From Albibacterium sp035514885 (GTDB lineage Bacteria > Bacteroidota > Bacteroidia > Sphingobacteriales > Sphingobacteriaceae), in NCBI RefSeq assembly GCF_035514885.1, contig NZ_DATJCH010000024.1:248001-312000 (forward strand): a stretch of DNA of 64,000 nucleotides, given 5' to 3'. Numbering within the stretch: position 1 is the first letter of the stretch; each line of letters opens with the position of its first letter. The notes under the pieces were generated by a model. It did not search any database. It was given only the letters and a program-made list of their open reading frames with translations, and had not been told where the DNA came from. Position numbers and translations under genes: made by a program. Of the stretch, positions 1-8,724 are shown in pieces.

Positions 1-87
1 TTCTGCTAATTCTATTTCTTTTCTTCCCCATTCAGCTAAAGAGATATCTTTTACCTTAAAGGGTGTATATTGCGTTTCTACAGACAT
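1..87 (-). CDS. ahcY: Adenosylhomocysteinase, N-terminal fragment (cut by window edge)
   Basis: Only the first 29 codons are inside the window; the gene continues past base 1. The N-terminus contains KVKDISLAEWGRKEIELAE, which is the very conserved opening of S-adenosyl-L-homocysteine hydrolase. The enzyme splits S-adenosylhomocysteine into adenosine and homocysteine in the cytoplasm, removing the inhibitory product of methyltransferases. The ATG at 87-85 is the only start compatible with the motif. It is divergent from the bacilliredoxin gene and has a well-formed Bacteroidota promoter just upstream. The family call rests on a short stretch, but one that is very distinctive. Confidence 0.85.
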   Translation of the reverse strand, partial: MSVETQYTPFKVKDISLAEWGRKEIELAE

Positions 88-109
88 AGTTTTTAAATTT
101 TATTAATTG

Positions 110-140
110 CAAAAATACATCTTTAAGCCCGATTATCAAA
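110..140 (-). promoter_or_regulatory. Bacteroidota-type promoter for ahcY
   Basis: On the minus strand TTTG (140-137) is followed after exactly 19 bases by TATTTTTG (117-110), matching the Bacteroidota consensus TTTG-N19-TAnnTTTG. It lies 23 bases from the ahcY start. One of the two best-formed promoters in the window. Confidence 0.65.
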
Positions 141-255
141 CTTCTATTGAACTGCAAGGCAATTACAATGCTTTCAGAATTAATGAAATGCAATAAATTC
201 AGTTATTATTACATTCATTTGAAATATGGGTCTGGACTATGTAAAACACATGGTG

Positions 256-263
256 TATATTTG
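256..263 (+). promoter_or_regulatory. Candidate -7 box of the bacilliredoxin gene
   Basis: TATATTTG matches TAnnTTTG and lies 29 bases upstream of the ATG at 293. No TTG is present at the expected -33 distance, so this is half a promoter by sequence. Confidence 0.45.
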
Positions 264-292
264 TAGAAAGTTTTATTAAGAAAGGATAAAAG

Positions 293-703
293 ATGTACCC
301 AGACTATTTGGTAGCGCCTATGCGCAAAGAATTAACAGATGTCGGCTTTGAAGATTTAACTTCTCCTGAAGAAGTAGAAACAGCCCTTAGCCATGACGGT
401 TCTGTTCTAGTAGTTATAAATTCAGTTTGTGGTTGTGCTGCATCCAATGCACGCCCTGCTGCAAAAGTAGCTGTTCAGAATGAAAAACGTCCAGATAAGA
501 TCATAACCGTATTTGCAGGAGTTGCAACAGAAGCAGTAGAAAAGGCTCGTAGTTATATGCAGCCATATCCACCTTCATCACCCGCAATGGCATTGTTTAA
601 AGATGGAAAGTTAGTTCATATGATTGAAAGACATAACATTGAAGGCAAACCTGCCCAAATGATTGCTGATAACTTAGTAGCAGCGTTCGACGAGTATTGT
701 TAA
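293..703 (+). CDS. Bacilliredoxin, BrxA/BrxB (YphP/YqiW) family
   Basis: This 136-residue protein has the family's CGC active site at residues 46-48 (NSVCGCAASNARPAA) and the full family length. In Bacillus, BrxA/BrxB remove bacillithiol from S-bacillithiolated proteins under oxidative stress. Members are common in Bacteroidota, where the thiol partner is less well established. The reading frame opens with MYPDYLVAPMRKEL, the usual family start, so the ATG at 293 is secure. It is a single-gene unit divergent from ahcY, with a hairpin terminator downstream. The family is certain; the physiological thiol in this organism is inferred. Confidence 0.88.
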   Translation: MYPDYLVAPMRKELTDVGFEDLTSPEEVETALSHDGSVLVVINSVCGCAASNARPAAKVAVQNEKRPDKIITVFAGVATEAVEKARSYMQPYPPSSPAMALFKDGKLVHMIERHNIEGKPAQMIADNLVAAFDEYC

Positions 704-754
704 TACTCACTTTCATATAATTTATTGTTTTATTTATTAGCAAAGCTACTAAGG

Positions 755-797
755 GCCTGTTTCCGTATTAATACAATACAGGAAACAGGCTTCTTTT
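755..797 (+). terminator. Intrinsic terminator after the bacilliredoxin gene
   Basis: Inverted repeat GCCTGTTTCC (755-764) / GGAAACAGGC (781-790), extendable inward through GTATT/AATAC with one bulged A, followed by TTCTTTTTT. It sits in the convergent gap with cdaA and is read from the plus strand. Confidence 0.8.
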
Positions 798-800
798 TTA

Positions 801-1592
801 TTATAAATCTTCATTAAGCAAACGTTCAAGATCTTCGTAACCAATATTCATGTTTACGTTTCCTTGTTTTGCATAAGAAATCTCACCAGTTTCCTCACTA
901 ACTACCACTGCAACCGCATCACTCATTTCTGTAACGCCAATGGCAGCACGATGACGAAGGCCGAATTGTAAAGGTAAATCCTCACTATCTGATAGTGGTA
1001 AAATACAGCTGGCCGTCTTGATTTTAAAATCAACAATTACCACCGCACCATCATGTAGCGGACTATGCTTTTGAAAAATACTCTCCAACAAACGTTTGGA
1101 TACCTGAGCATCTATAAATTCTCCACTATTCTGGTAATATTCTTCATCAAAATACTTAGAAAAAACCAGAAGAGCACCCGTTCTTGATTTTTGCATGCTC
1201 CTGCATGCGTCAATAATTGGTTTCAATCGTGCCGTATTGTCTTTCTCAACATCATTCTTGTTTAAAAAAAGCGACATGAATAAACGGTTACGTCGAAGGG
1301 AGATATTTTTACCAATATGAAGGAGGAAACGTCTTATTTCCTGTTGAAACACAACAATCAAAGCGATAGACCCCACGCTTATGAAGCCCCCGAATATTTC
1401 GGTCAGTAAGCGCATTTCCGATTGCTTTACAACAATGTAAACCAGGTAAATTATGACTAGACCAACCAGAATATTAACAGCAATAGTTCCTCGGATAAGA
1501 TTATAAACGTAGTAAATTATAATCGCCACCAAGAGTACATCAATGATATCAAGAAAGCGAATATTTAGAAAGCTCAGATCAAAATTATCCAT
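801..1592 (-). CDS. cdaA: Diadenylate cyclase CdaA (c-di-AMP synthase)
   Basis: The protein joins two ATP molecules into cyclic di-AMP, a second messenger tied to osmotic and cell-wall homeostasis. Three hydrophobic segments occupy roughly residues 10-100, followed by a DAC (DisA_N) domain with both catalytic motifs: DGA in HDGAVVIVD and RHR in GLRHRAAIG. I start it at the ATG at 1592 (MDNFDLSF), giving 263 residues, the usual CdaA length; a frame extending upstream to 1664 adds 24 residues not typical of the family and runs towards the rsgA promoter. It is divergent from rsgA. The assignment is firm. Confidence 0.92.
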   Translation of the reverse strand: MDNFDLSFLNIRFLDIIDVLLVAIIIYYVYNLIRGTIAVNILVGLVIIYLVYIVVKQSEMRLLTEIFGGFISVGSIALIVVFQQEIRRFLLHIGKNISLRRNRLFMSLFLNKNDVEKDNTARLKPIIDACRSMQKSRTGALLVFSKYFDEEYYQNSGEFIDAQVSKRLLESIFQKHSPLHDGAVVIVDFKIKTASCILPLSDSEDLPLQFGLRHRAAIGVTEMSDAVAVVVSEETGEISYAKQGNVNMNIGYEDLERLLNEDL

Positions 1593-1636
1593 AGTGCAAG
1601 TTAAAAAAAAACTTTCCAAAACATTCACTTTATGCT

Positions 1637-1644
1637 TAGATTTG
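1637..1644 (+). promoter_or_regulatory. Candidate -7 box of rsgA
   Basis: TAGATTTG fits TAnnTTTG and ends 36 bases before the rsgA ATG. No clear TTG at -33; TTTCC occupies that place. Confidence 0.4.
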
Positions 1645-1680
1645 ATTTTTACGCTAGCTAACAAGAGAAATGAAGTTTAC

Positions 1681-2601
1681 ATGAAGGGATTGGTAATAAA
1701 ATCGACAGGAAGCTGGTATCAAGTTTTGGCGGAAAATGGCAATACCTATGACTCCAGAATTCAAGGAAAATTTAGAATAAAAGATATAAAATCTACAAAT
1801 CCTTTGGCGGTTGGAGACCATGTCGATATCATCGTTGAACCCGAACAATCTACTGCTGTTATCACTAAATTATATCCCCGAAAAAACTATATAATCCGCA
1901 GGTCTGTCAATCTTTCTAAATCGGTTCAAATTATAGCAACTAACCTCGATCAGGCTTTTTTGGTGGTTACTTTAGCAAGCCCTATGACTTCCTTAGGTTT
2001 TATCGACCGTTTCTTAGTTACAGCGGAAGCCTATGATGTTCCTGCTAAGATTATCTTCAATAAACTTGATTTATTTAGCGATGAGGGCCTGGAAATTTTG
2101 GATGAATTTGAATCTATCTATACTAAAATAGGCTACCCCTGTTTTCGGGTTTCTGCTTTAGAAGGTACGCATATAGATCAATTAAAAGCAGAATTAGTTG
2201 ATAAGAAAACGTTGATAACCGGGCATTCCGGTGTTGGGAAATCAACACTTATTAATCGATTGATTCCCAATGCAGATTTAAGGACCGGAAATATCTCATC
2301 CTGGTCAGAGAAAGGGAAGCATACTACTACCTTTGCTGAAATGATTCCCTTATCTAAAGGAGGATATTTAATTGATACGCCCGGCATTCAAGAATTAGGA
2401 ATTGTTGATATAGAAAAGCATGAACTATCACATTTTTTTCCTGAATTCCGCGACCGATTAAATCAATGCCGCTATAATAACTGCAAGCATATTAATGAGC
2501 CGGGCTGCTCCATTATGGAAGCTGTTAATGATGGCGATATTGAACCTAGCAGATATCAGAGCTATTTGAGTATCTACCATGGAAACGAAACCCGAAATTA
2601 A
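1681..2601 (+). CDS. rsgA: Small-ribosomal-subunit biogenesis GTPase RsgA
   Basis: A circularly permuted GTPase that matures the 30S subunit. The order seen is OB fold (residues about 1-75), then the G4 motif NKLD, then the P-loop GHSGVGKST near residue 180, then DTPG, which is the family's permuted order. The C-terminal zinc knuckle is CRYNNCKHINEPGC near residue 263. I choose the ATG at 1681 (MKGLVIKSTGSW), giving 306 residues; the frame is open back to 1543, but that part overlaps cdaA and matches nothing in RsgA. Its stop directly abuts the start of dtd, so rsgA-dtd-mazG form an operon. Confidence 0.95.
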   Translation: MKGLVIKSTGSWYQVLAENGNTYDSRIQGKFRIKDIKSTNPLAVGDHVDIIVEPEQSTAVITKLYPRKNYIIRRSVNLSKSVQIIATNLDQAFLVVTLASPMTSLGFIDRFLVTAEAYDVPAKIIFNKLDLFSDEGLEILDEFESIYTKIGYPCFRVSALEGTHIDQLKAELVDKKTLITGHSGVGKSTLINRLIPNADLRTGNISSWSEKGKHTTTFAEMIPLSKGGYLIDTPGIQELGIVDIEKHELSHFFPEFRDRLNQCRYNNCKHINEPGCSIMEAVNDGDIEPSRYQSYLSIYHGNETRN

Positions 2602-3060
2602 ATGAGAGCTGTTATTCAGAGAGTTGCCTACGCAAAATGCAAGGTTGATGAAAATGTAAGCGGTGCAATCGAGAAAGGCTTATTAATTCTTTTAGGAATT
2701 GAAACTGATGATACCATGGAGGAATTACAATGGTTGGCAAAAAAAATTATACAGCTAAGAATATTTGGAGATGAAAATGATCTTATGAATAAATCACTGT
2801 TAGATATTGATGGGAATATCCTTTTAATCTCACAGTTCACCCTTTTTGCAGCCACAAAAAAAGGTAACAGACCCTCGTTTATCCGTGCGGCTAAACCAAC
2901 TATAGCAATTCCTCTTTATGAGCGAATGATTCAAGAATTAGAGAATGGATTGGGGAAAAAAATCGCAACCGGAGTGTTTGGCGGAGATATGAAAATTGAA
3001 CTACTAAATGATGGTCCCGTTACCATTATTATGAATACAAAAGATAAAGACAATTTCTAA
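2602..3060 (+). CDS. dtd: D-aminoacyl-tRNA deacylase
   Basis: DTD hydrolyses D-aminoacyl-tRNA (and Gly-tRNA-Ala), proofreading chirality in translation. The 152-residue protein starts MRAVIQRV as usual and carries both signature motifs: SQFTLFA near residue 77 and the cross-subunit Gly-Pro motif DGPVTI near the C-terminus. The start codon follows the rsgA stop without a gap, and the stop overlaps the next start in TAATG, so translation is probably coupled along the operon. The assignment is firm. Confidence 0.95.
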   Translation: MRAVIQRVAYAKCKVDENVSGAIEKGLLILLGIETDDTMEELQWLAKKIIQLRIFGDENDLMNKSLLDIDGNILLISQFTLFAATKKGNRPSFIRAAKPTIAIPLYERMIQELENGLGKKIATGVFGGDMKIELLNDGPVTIIMNTKDKDNF

Positions 3061-3389
3061 TGACTATTCAGGAAGCGCAAGAAATTATTGACAATTGGAT
3101 CAATACAAAAGGTATCAGATACTTTAGTGAATTGACCAATACAGCAATATTAATGGAAGAAGTTGGTGAAGTAGCTCGTATCATGTCCAGAAAGTACGGT
3201 GATCAGTCTTTCAAAGAATCAGAAAAAGATATCGATTTGGGAGATGAAATGGCCGATGTATTATTTGTACTTATCTGTCTGGCCAATCAAACAGGAATCA
3301 ATCTAACTGAATCATTGATTAAGAATCTTGAAAAAAAGACTATCCGAGATAGCGATCGCCATAAAAATAATCCGAAACTTAAACCCTAG
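3060..3389 (+). CDS. MazG-type nucleotide pyrophosphohydrolase
   Basis: A small (109-residue) single-domain MazG-fold protein. The metal-binding pattern is visible as EEVGEVAR near residue 30 and DEMADVLF near residue 62. Such enzymes hydrolyse non-canonical or excess NTPs/dNTPs to the monophosphate; the exact substrate cannot be read from sequence. It overlaps dtd by one base and its last four bases overlap the 3' end of the convergent comB gene. Together with rsgA and dtd it makes a compact housekeeping operon. Confidence 0.85.
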   Translation: MTIQEAQEIIDNWINTKGIRYFSELTNTAILMEEVGEVARIMSRKYGDQSFKESEKDIDLGDEMADVLFVLICLANQTGINLTESLIKNLEKKTIRDSDRHKNNPKLKP

Positions 3390-4177
3390 CCGAGTTTCGA
3401 TTCTAAATCTATATTTAAGTTATCATTACTGCCGTTCAAGGAGCTTTCTTCATCCATAAGCTTTATCAGCTTTCCATCTTTTAGAATTGGAATGGTATCG
3501 ATAAGATCAATTTTTAAGCAAAAATCCACATCCTTTTCAATGTTCAATTTTTTCAAGCGTTCTCGGTGAGAAGATTTTTTTAAGTATCCACCCAAGTCAC
3601 TCTTAGCAAGCTGATATAAGTCTAACGATGCGACAGCACCATCATCATGTATTTCGTAATCATGTTGAAGCTTCTCAACCACGGCGCCTGCAAATAACGT
3701 ATCTTCTAAACAGAAGTTATCTTTCCACCCGGCACAAACCAATACGACAGATTCACTTTGCTTAGTAAGCCAGTTGCATAGAGCCGTTAAATTCAAAAAT
3801 GAGCCAAGTACGACTTCCTTTGCATCCATAGAAAGACGGATAGATCGGGTTCCGTTGGTTGTCGTTAACACAATTGTCTTACCATCAATTTTTTCAGTAG
3901 TATATGAAAATGGTGAATTTCCAAAATCAAACCCTTCTACAACACATCCATCACGTTCTGCCGCCAATAAATACTCTTCGTTTTTATGCGACAGGCATTC
4001 CTCAATTGTTGATACTGGAATAATGGCTTTTGCTTTGTTATGGATGCCATAGCATATTGAAGAAGAGGCTCTAAAAATATCTATTATAACTGCAATTTTG
4101 CCATCTAATTTATGTAGAGGCAACATGGCTGGGGATAAACATACGCTTATCGTTCTGGATTTAAGTTCTTTAATCAA
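3386..4177 (-). CDS. comB: 2-phosphosulfolactate phosphatase family protein (ComB)
   Basis: The 263-residue protein matches the ComB fold, with IDIFRASSSI near residue 32, AAERDG near residue 73, GFDFGNSP and TTTNGTRS. In methanogens ComB makes sulfolactate from 2-phosphosulfolactate in coenzyme M synthesis. No other coenzyme M gene is present here. Bacterial members occur without that pathway and their role is unsettled; sulfonate or sulfonolipid metabolism is conceivable in Bacteroidota, but nothing in the window shows it. It lies nine bases downstream of gcvT on the same strand, so the two may be co-transcribed. Family firm, role open. Confidence 0.8.
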   Translation of the reverse strand: MIKELKSRTISVCLSPAMLPLHKLDGKIAVIIDIFRASSSICYGIHNKAKAIIPVSTIEECLSHKNEEYLLAAERDGCVVEGFDFGNSPFSYTTEKIDGKTIVLTTTNGTRSIRLSMDAKEVVLGSFLNLTALCNWLTKQSESVVLVCAGWKDNFCLEDTLFAGAVVEKLQHDYEIHDDGAVASLDLYQLAKSDLGGYLKKSSHRERLKKLNIEKDVDFCLKIDLIDTIPILKDGKLIKLMDEESSLNGSNDNLNIDLESKLG

Positions 4178-4186
4178 TATGTATCT

Positions 4187-5266
4187 TTATTTTATAAATG
4201 GAGGTTTTACCACAACAGCTTTTACCGCTTTATTTCGGATATTCACGAATATTTCAGTGCCCTCTTTACTGAACTCTTTCTTAACATACCCTAAGCCAAT
4301 CGGCTTTTGTAGTGTGGGTGATTGGGTTCCGGAGGTAACGCGACCTATATTTGTTCCTGAAGAATCCTGTAGTTCATAATCATGACGAGCAATTCCTCGT
4401 TCAAGTAATTCGAATCCAATTAGTTTGTTAACAATACCTGCTTCTTTTTCTTTCTTTAGATTCTCCGAATTAGTGAAGTCCTTTGTAAATTTTGTTACCC
4501 ATCCTAATCCAGCTTCTAATGGTGAAGTTGTTTCGTCAATATCATTTCCATATAAGCAGAAACCCATTTCTAAACGGAGCGTATCACGAGCGCCTAAGCC
4601 GACAGGCGTAATTCCATATTCTTTGCCTGCTTCGAAAATAGCATCCCAAATAAGTTTAGCATTGGTATTCTCAAAATAGATTTCAAATCCTCCCGCACCC
4701 GTATAGCCTGTAGCAGATATTAATACATTCTTTATTCCCGCAAAAACGCCTTTCTTAAAGCTGTAATAATCCAATGCCGACAAATCAATATCAGTTAATT
4801 TCTGAAGAACATCGATAGATTTCGGACCCTGAACAGCAAGTAAAGATGTCTTGTCAGAAATGTCTATCATTTCAACACCTTCAGTATTGAATTTTGATAT
4901 CCACTCCCAATCCTTCTCTATATTTGAAGCATTGACAACTAATAAATAAGTTTTTTCGTCAATACGGTATACAAGAATATCATCTACAATTCCACCTGTT
5001 TCGTTAGGCAGGTAGGTATATTGAATCTTTCCATCAAATAATTTAGATGCATCATTGGCACTAACCCGTTGAATCAGATCCAAGGCTCGTTCGCCTTTTA
5101 AGATGAATTCACCCATGTGGCTTACATCAAAAACGCCTACTGAACTACGGACAGCCTCATGCTCGCTATTTATCCCTGCATATTGAACAGGCATATTAAA
5201 ACCGGCAAAGGGAACCATTTTAGCACCTAGAGAAATGTGTACATCAGTTAAAGCAGTATTCTTCAT
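4187..5266 (-). CDS. gcvT: Aminomethyltransferase (glycine cleavage system T protein)
   Basis: GcvT moves the methylene group from aminomethyl-lipoyl-H protein to tetrahydrofolate and releases ammonia in glycine catabolism. The 359 residues match the family's usual length. Recognisable blocks are FAGFNMPVQY near residue 20, SVGVFDVSHMGEF near residue 42, the folate-site region TGYTGAGGFEIYFE and the C-terminal RVTSGTQSPTLQKPIGLGY. The gcvH and gcvP partners are not in the window. The start follows a 50-base gap from rnhB on the same strand. Confidence 0.95.
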   Translation of the reverse strand: MKNTALTDVHISLGAKMVPFAGFNMPVQYAGINSEHEAVRSSVGVFDVSHMGEFILKGERALDLIQRVSANDASKLFDGKIQYTYLPNETGGIVDDILVYRIDEKTYLLVVNASNIEKDWEWISKFNTEGVEMIDISDKTSLLAVQGPKSIDVLQKLTDIDLSALDYYSFKKGVFAGIKNVLISATGYTGAGGFEIYFENTNAKLIWDAIFEAGKEYGITPVGLGARDTLRLEMGFCLYGNDIDETTSPLEAGLGWVTKFTKDFTNSENLKKEKEAGIVNKLIGFELLERGIARHDYELQDSSGTNIGRVTSGTQSPTLQKPIGLGYVKKEFSKEGTEIFVNIRNKAVKAVVVKPPFIK

Positions 5267-5316
5267 TATTGATTATTAATTATAAAATTCTCGCAAAACT
5301 ACATAAAACCTCGTAA

Positions 5317-5916
5317 TTAACTAAACATTTCAAGTTGTAAAGAATTGGTGCGAAAAGTTTTACGATGATATGGGCTCAAACCATATTCTGTTACTGCTTG
5401 CCGATGTTTCATGGTAGCATAGCCTTTGTTATTCTGCCAATCATATTGAGGGTATTGGATAGCTAGGTTTGCCATAAAATCATCCCGATAGGTTTTTGCC
5501 AGAATAGAAGCTGCGGCGATTGATAAATACTTGCCATCTCCTTGAATAATACATTCGTGGGGTATTGTGCGATAGGGCTTAAAGCGATTGCCATCAATAA
5601 TAAGAAATGACGGGGAAACCGACATCAAATCCAACGCACGGTGCATGGCAAGAAAAGAAGCATTTAAAATATTGATTTCATCAATCTCCTCAGCATCCAC
5701 CTGTCCAACCGCATATGCAATGGCTTCTTTCTGAATTAATTCTCGTAAAGCATAGCGCTGCGAACTCGTTAATTTTTTTGAGTCATTTATTCCCACATAC
5801 CTAAAGTCCGGCGGGAAGATTACTGCCGCAGCAAAAACGGGTCCTGCCAAACAACCTCTTCCTGCTTCATCGCAGCCGGCTTCAATATGTTTATTCTGAA
5901 ATGCTGAATATAGCAT
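5317..5916 (-). CDS. rnhB: Ribonuclease HII
   Basis: RNase HII cuts 5' of ribonucleotides embedded in DNA, starting ribonucleotide excision repair, and removes RNA in hybrids. The catalytic motif CDEAGRGCLAGP lies near residue 16, DSKKLT near residue 45, IIDGNRF near residue 105 and ASILAKTYRDD near residue 135, so the acidic residues are intact. At 199 residues it has normal length. It lies nine bases downstream of polA on the same strand, which makes sense because Pol I completes the repair that RNase HII starts. Confidence 0.95.
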   Translation of the reverse strand: MLYSAFQNKHIEAGCDEAGRGCLAGPVFAAAVIFPPDFRYVGINDSKKLTSSQRYALRELIQKEAIAYAVGQVDAEEIDEINILNASFLAMHRALDLMSVSPSFLIIDGNRFKPYRTIPHECIIQGDGKYLSIAAASILAKTYRDDFMANLAIQYPQYDWQNNKGYATMKHRQAVTEYGLSPYHRKTFRTNSLQLEMFS

Positions 5917-5925
5917 AGTGTCTTC

Positions 5926-8718
5926 TTAATGCGCTTCTAACCAATTTTTTCCAATTCCTATTTCCACTACAATAGGAACTTCCATCTTTATTGCATTCTT
6001 CATCCGAGATCCAACAATCTCTTTAAAGATATCTATTTCATCTTTTGGTACATCAAAAACAAGCTCATCATGAACCTGCATTGTCATTCTGCCCTTTAAT
6101 CCTCTTTCCTTTATATCGTTATGAATCCCAATCATAGCAACCTTAATCATATCAGCAGCAGATCCCTGAATTGGTGCATTAATTCCATTTCGTTCTGCAA
6201 AGCCCCGAACGGTTGCATTCTGGGAGTTAATATCCCGCAAGTACCTTCTTCGCTTCAATAAGGTCTCTACGTAGCCATTCTCTCTTGCAAAAGCGATGGT
6301 ATTATTCATATAGGCTTTAATACCCGGATATTGTATAAAGTACTGCTCTATCATATCTGCAGCCTCGCGTCTTGGTATTCCTAAATTCTGAGATAATCCA
6401 AAAGCAGATTGCCCGTAAATAATTCCAAAATTAACCGCCTTAGCATTTCTTCGCATAGCAGAAGTTACCTCATCTAAACCAACGCCATACACCTTAGCTG
6501 CAGTTGCAGTATGAATATCTACTCCTTCTATAAACGCTTCCCGCATTGCTTTATCGCCACTTATTTCTGCAACGATCCGTAATTCAATCTGAGAGTAATC
6601 CGCAGCCATAATCACATGATTATCATCCTTGGCAACAAAAGCTTTTCGTACTTCCCGACCACGTTCAGTTTTAATAGGAATATTCTGAAGATTAGGATTC
6701 GTTGAGCTCAGTCTTCCGGTAGAAGCAACCGCCTGATTAAAGGAAGTATGTATACGTTCCGATTTTACATTTAAAAGCTGAGGAAGTGCATCTACATAAG
6801 TCGATTTTAGCTTTTGTAATTGCCTGAAATTTAAAATATCCTGAACGATATCGCTTTTAGAAGCTAATGCAAGTAAAACATCTTCTCCTGTCTGATATTG
6901 TCCTGTTTTAGTTTTCTTAGCTTTCGGATCAAGCTGTAATTTGTCAAAAAGTACTTCGCCTAATTGTTTAGGAGATGCTATATTAAATTTAACACCAGCC
7001 TTCTCATGGATCTGGCATTCGTGCTCAGAAATTTCTAGTGTAATGATCTTGGAAATTTCTCCCAAAACATTTACATCCAGGCATACCCCCTCACGTTCCA
7101 TAGATGCCAAAACATAAATAAGTGGAAATTCAACCTCATTCGCTAATGAAAGGGCATCTATTTCTTCTAAAAGAGGCATAAAAGTCTCTTTTAACTGCAA
7201 GGTTATATCGGCATCTTCAGAAGCATATGGCCCAACCGTTTCAACAGGGACATCACGCATATTTCCTTGCTTCTTACCTTTAGAACCAATAAGTTTGGTA
7301 ATTGAAATAGGTGAATAGCCCAGGTAATTCTCTGATAAAACATCCATATTATGTCTTGAATCAGCATCTATCAGATAATGAGCCAACATCGTGTCGAAAA
7401 GCTTGCCTTTAACTTCAATATCATACCAGCTTAATATCAGGATATCATATTTCAGGTTCTGGCCTACTTTTTCAATGGCTTCATTTTCAAAAATCGGTTT
7501 GAAAAGATTGACCACACGAAGGCATTCTTCCCGATTTTCAGATACCGGAACATACCAGGCTTTTCCAACTTCTACAGCAAAAGAAAGACCTACCAAATCA
7601 CAGCAATTGGCATCAGTTCCAGTCGTTTCAGTATCAAAACAGATTGACTTCTGCTGGCTTAAGTAGGTAACCAGTTCATCAATCTCTTCAGTCGTTTGAG
7701 CAATCTTGTAGTCATGTTCGGTATTATCTATGTTCTTACCAACTTCCGGAGCAATATATTCTGATTTATCGATGCTGCCGACTGTTTGCGGCTGGCTAAA
7801 TAAATCAATCTGAGTACCATCTTGTAATTTAGACTCATTGACGTTAAAGCCTTCACCGAAAACCCGTTTACCTAAAGTTCTGAATTCAAGCTCAGCAAAT
7901 AAAGGCTCAAGTAATTCTTTGTTAGGTTCCTCCAGCAGCAAGGATTTTTCATCAAAATCAATGGGAACATCCAGTAAGATGGTTGCCAGCTTTTTGGAGA
8001 TTATCCCCTGCTCTGCAAAATTCTCAATGTTCTCACGCTGTTTCCCTTTTAACTCATGACTGTTTTTAATAATTCCTTCTATGCTGCCATATTCCTGAAT
8101 AAGCTTTTTGGCAGTCTTTTCCCCAATACCCGGGATTCCTGGAATATTATCTACCGCATCTCCCCATAAGCCAAGAATATCAATCACCTGTTCAACCCTT
8201 TCAATCTCCCACTTTTCCAATACTTCTTTGACACCATGAACTTCAGCTCCATTACCCATCCGGGCAGGTCTGTAAAGCAATATATTTTCCGAAACCAGCT
8301 GAGCAAAATCTTTATCCGGTGTCATGCAATATACCGTAAAGCCTTCCGCTTCTGCTTTCTTTGCCAAGGTTCCGATAATATCATCTGCTTCAAAACCATC
8401 GTAGGTAATAACCGGAATGTTAAACCCCTCGATAAGCCGATAGATATAAGGAATTGCCGCCGAAAGGTCTTCAGGCATCGCTTGTCGATGAGCTTTATAA
8501 GCCTCAAATTCAATATGACGTGCAGTTGGTGCTGCTGTATCAAAAACCACTGCAATATGTGAAGGGTTCTCTTTCTTCAATACTTCTAAAAGAGTATTCG
8601 TAAAACCCATAATCGCAGAGGTATTAATGCCGGCTGCTGTAAAGCGAGGGTTTTTACTTAATGCAAAGTGAGCGCGATAAATCAGCGCCATTCCATCTAA
8701 TAGAAAGAGTTTTTTCAC
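5926..8718 (-). CDS. polA: DNA polymerase I with active proofreading domain
   Basis: All three domains are present in 930 residues: 5'-nuclease (about 1-290, starting MKKLFLLDGMALIYRAHFAL), 3'-5' exonuclease (about 340-520) and polymerase (about 560-930). The exonuclease keeps FDTETTG, NLKYD and YASEDAD, so proofreading should work, unlike in many Gram-positive Pol I enzymes. Polymerase motif A is AADYSQIELR and motif C is QVHDELVFDVP. It fills gaps and removes primers and damaged strands. It sits six bases downstream of purD and nine upstream of rnhB, probably in one transcript. Confidence 0.97.
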   Translation of the reverse strand: MKKLFLLDGMALIYRAHFALSKNPRFTAAGINTSAIMGFTNTLLEVLKKENPSHIAVVFDTAAPTARHIEFEAYKAHRQAMPEDLSAAIPYIYRLIEGFNIPVITYDGFEADDIIGTLAKKAEAEGFTVYCMTPDKDFAQLVSENILLYRPARMGNGAEVHGVKEVLEKWEIERVEQVIDILGLWGDAVDNIPGIPGIGEKTAKKLIQEYGSIEGIIKNSHELKGKQRENIENFAEQGIISKKLATILLDVPIDFDEKSLLLEEPNKELLEPLFAELEFRTLGKRVFGEGFNVNESKLQDGTQIDLFSQPQTVGSIDKSEYIAPEVGKNIDNTEHDYKIAQTTEEIDELVTYLSQQKSICFDTETTGTDANCCDLVGLSFAVEVGKAWYVPVSENREECLRVVNLFKPIFENEAIEKVGQNLKYDILILSWYDIEVKGKLFDTMLAHYLIDADSRHNMDVLSENYLGYSPISITKLIGSKGKKQGNMRDVPVETVGPYASEDADITLQLKETFMPLLEEIDALSLANEVEFPLIYVLASMEREGVCLDVNVLGEISKIITLEISEHECQIHEKAGVKFNIASPKQLGEVLFDKLQLDPKAKKTKTGQYQTGEDVLLALASKSDIVQDILNFRQLQKLKSTYVDALPQLLNVKSERIHTSFNQAVASTGRLSSTNPNLQNIPIKTERGREVRKAFVAKDDNHVIMAADYSQIELRIVAEISGDKAMREAFIEGVDIHTATAAKVYGVGLDEVTSAMRRNAKAVNFGIIYGQSAFGLSQNLGIPRREAADMIEQYFIQYPGIKAYMNNTIAFARENGYVETLLKRRRYLRDINSQNATVRGFAERNGINAPIQGSAADMIKVAMIGIHNDIKERGLKGRMTMQVHDELVFDVPKDEIDIFKEIVGSRMKNAIKMEVPIVVEIGIGKNWLEAH

Positions 8719-8724
8719 CAGGTT

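Noticed and set aside
1593..1664. Upstream extension of cdaA
   Set aside because: It adds 24 residues not typical of CdaA and overlaps the rsgA promoter area.
1543..1680. Upstream extension of rsgA
   Set aside because: It overlaps cdaA, spans the candidate promoter and is not part of the RsgA family; MKGLVIKS at 1681 is the natural start.
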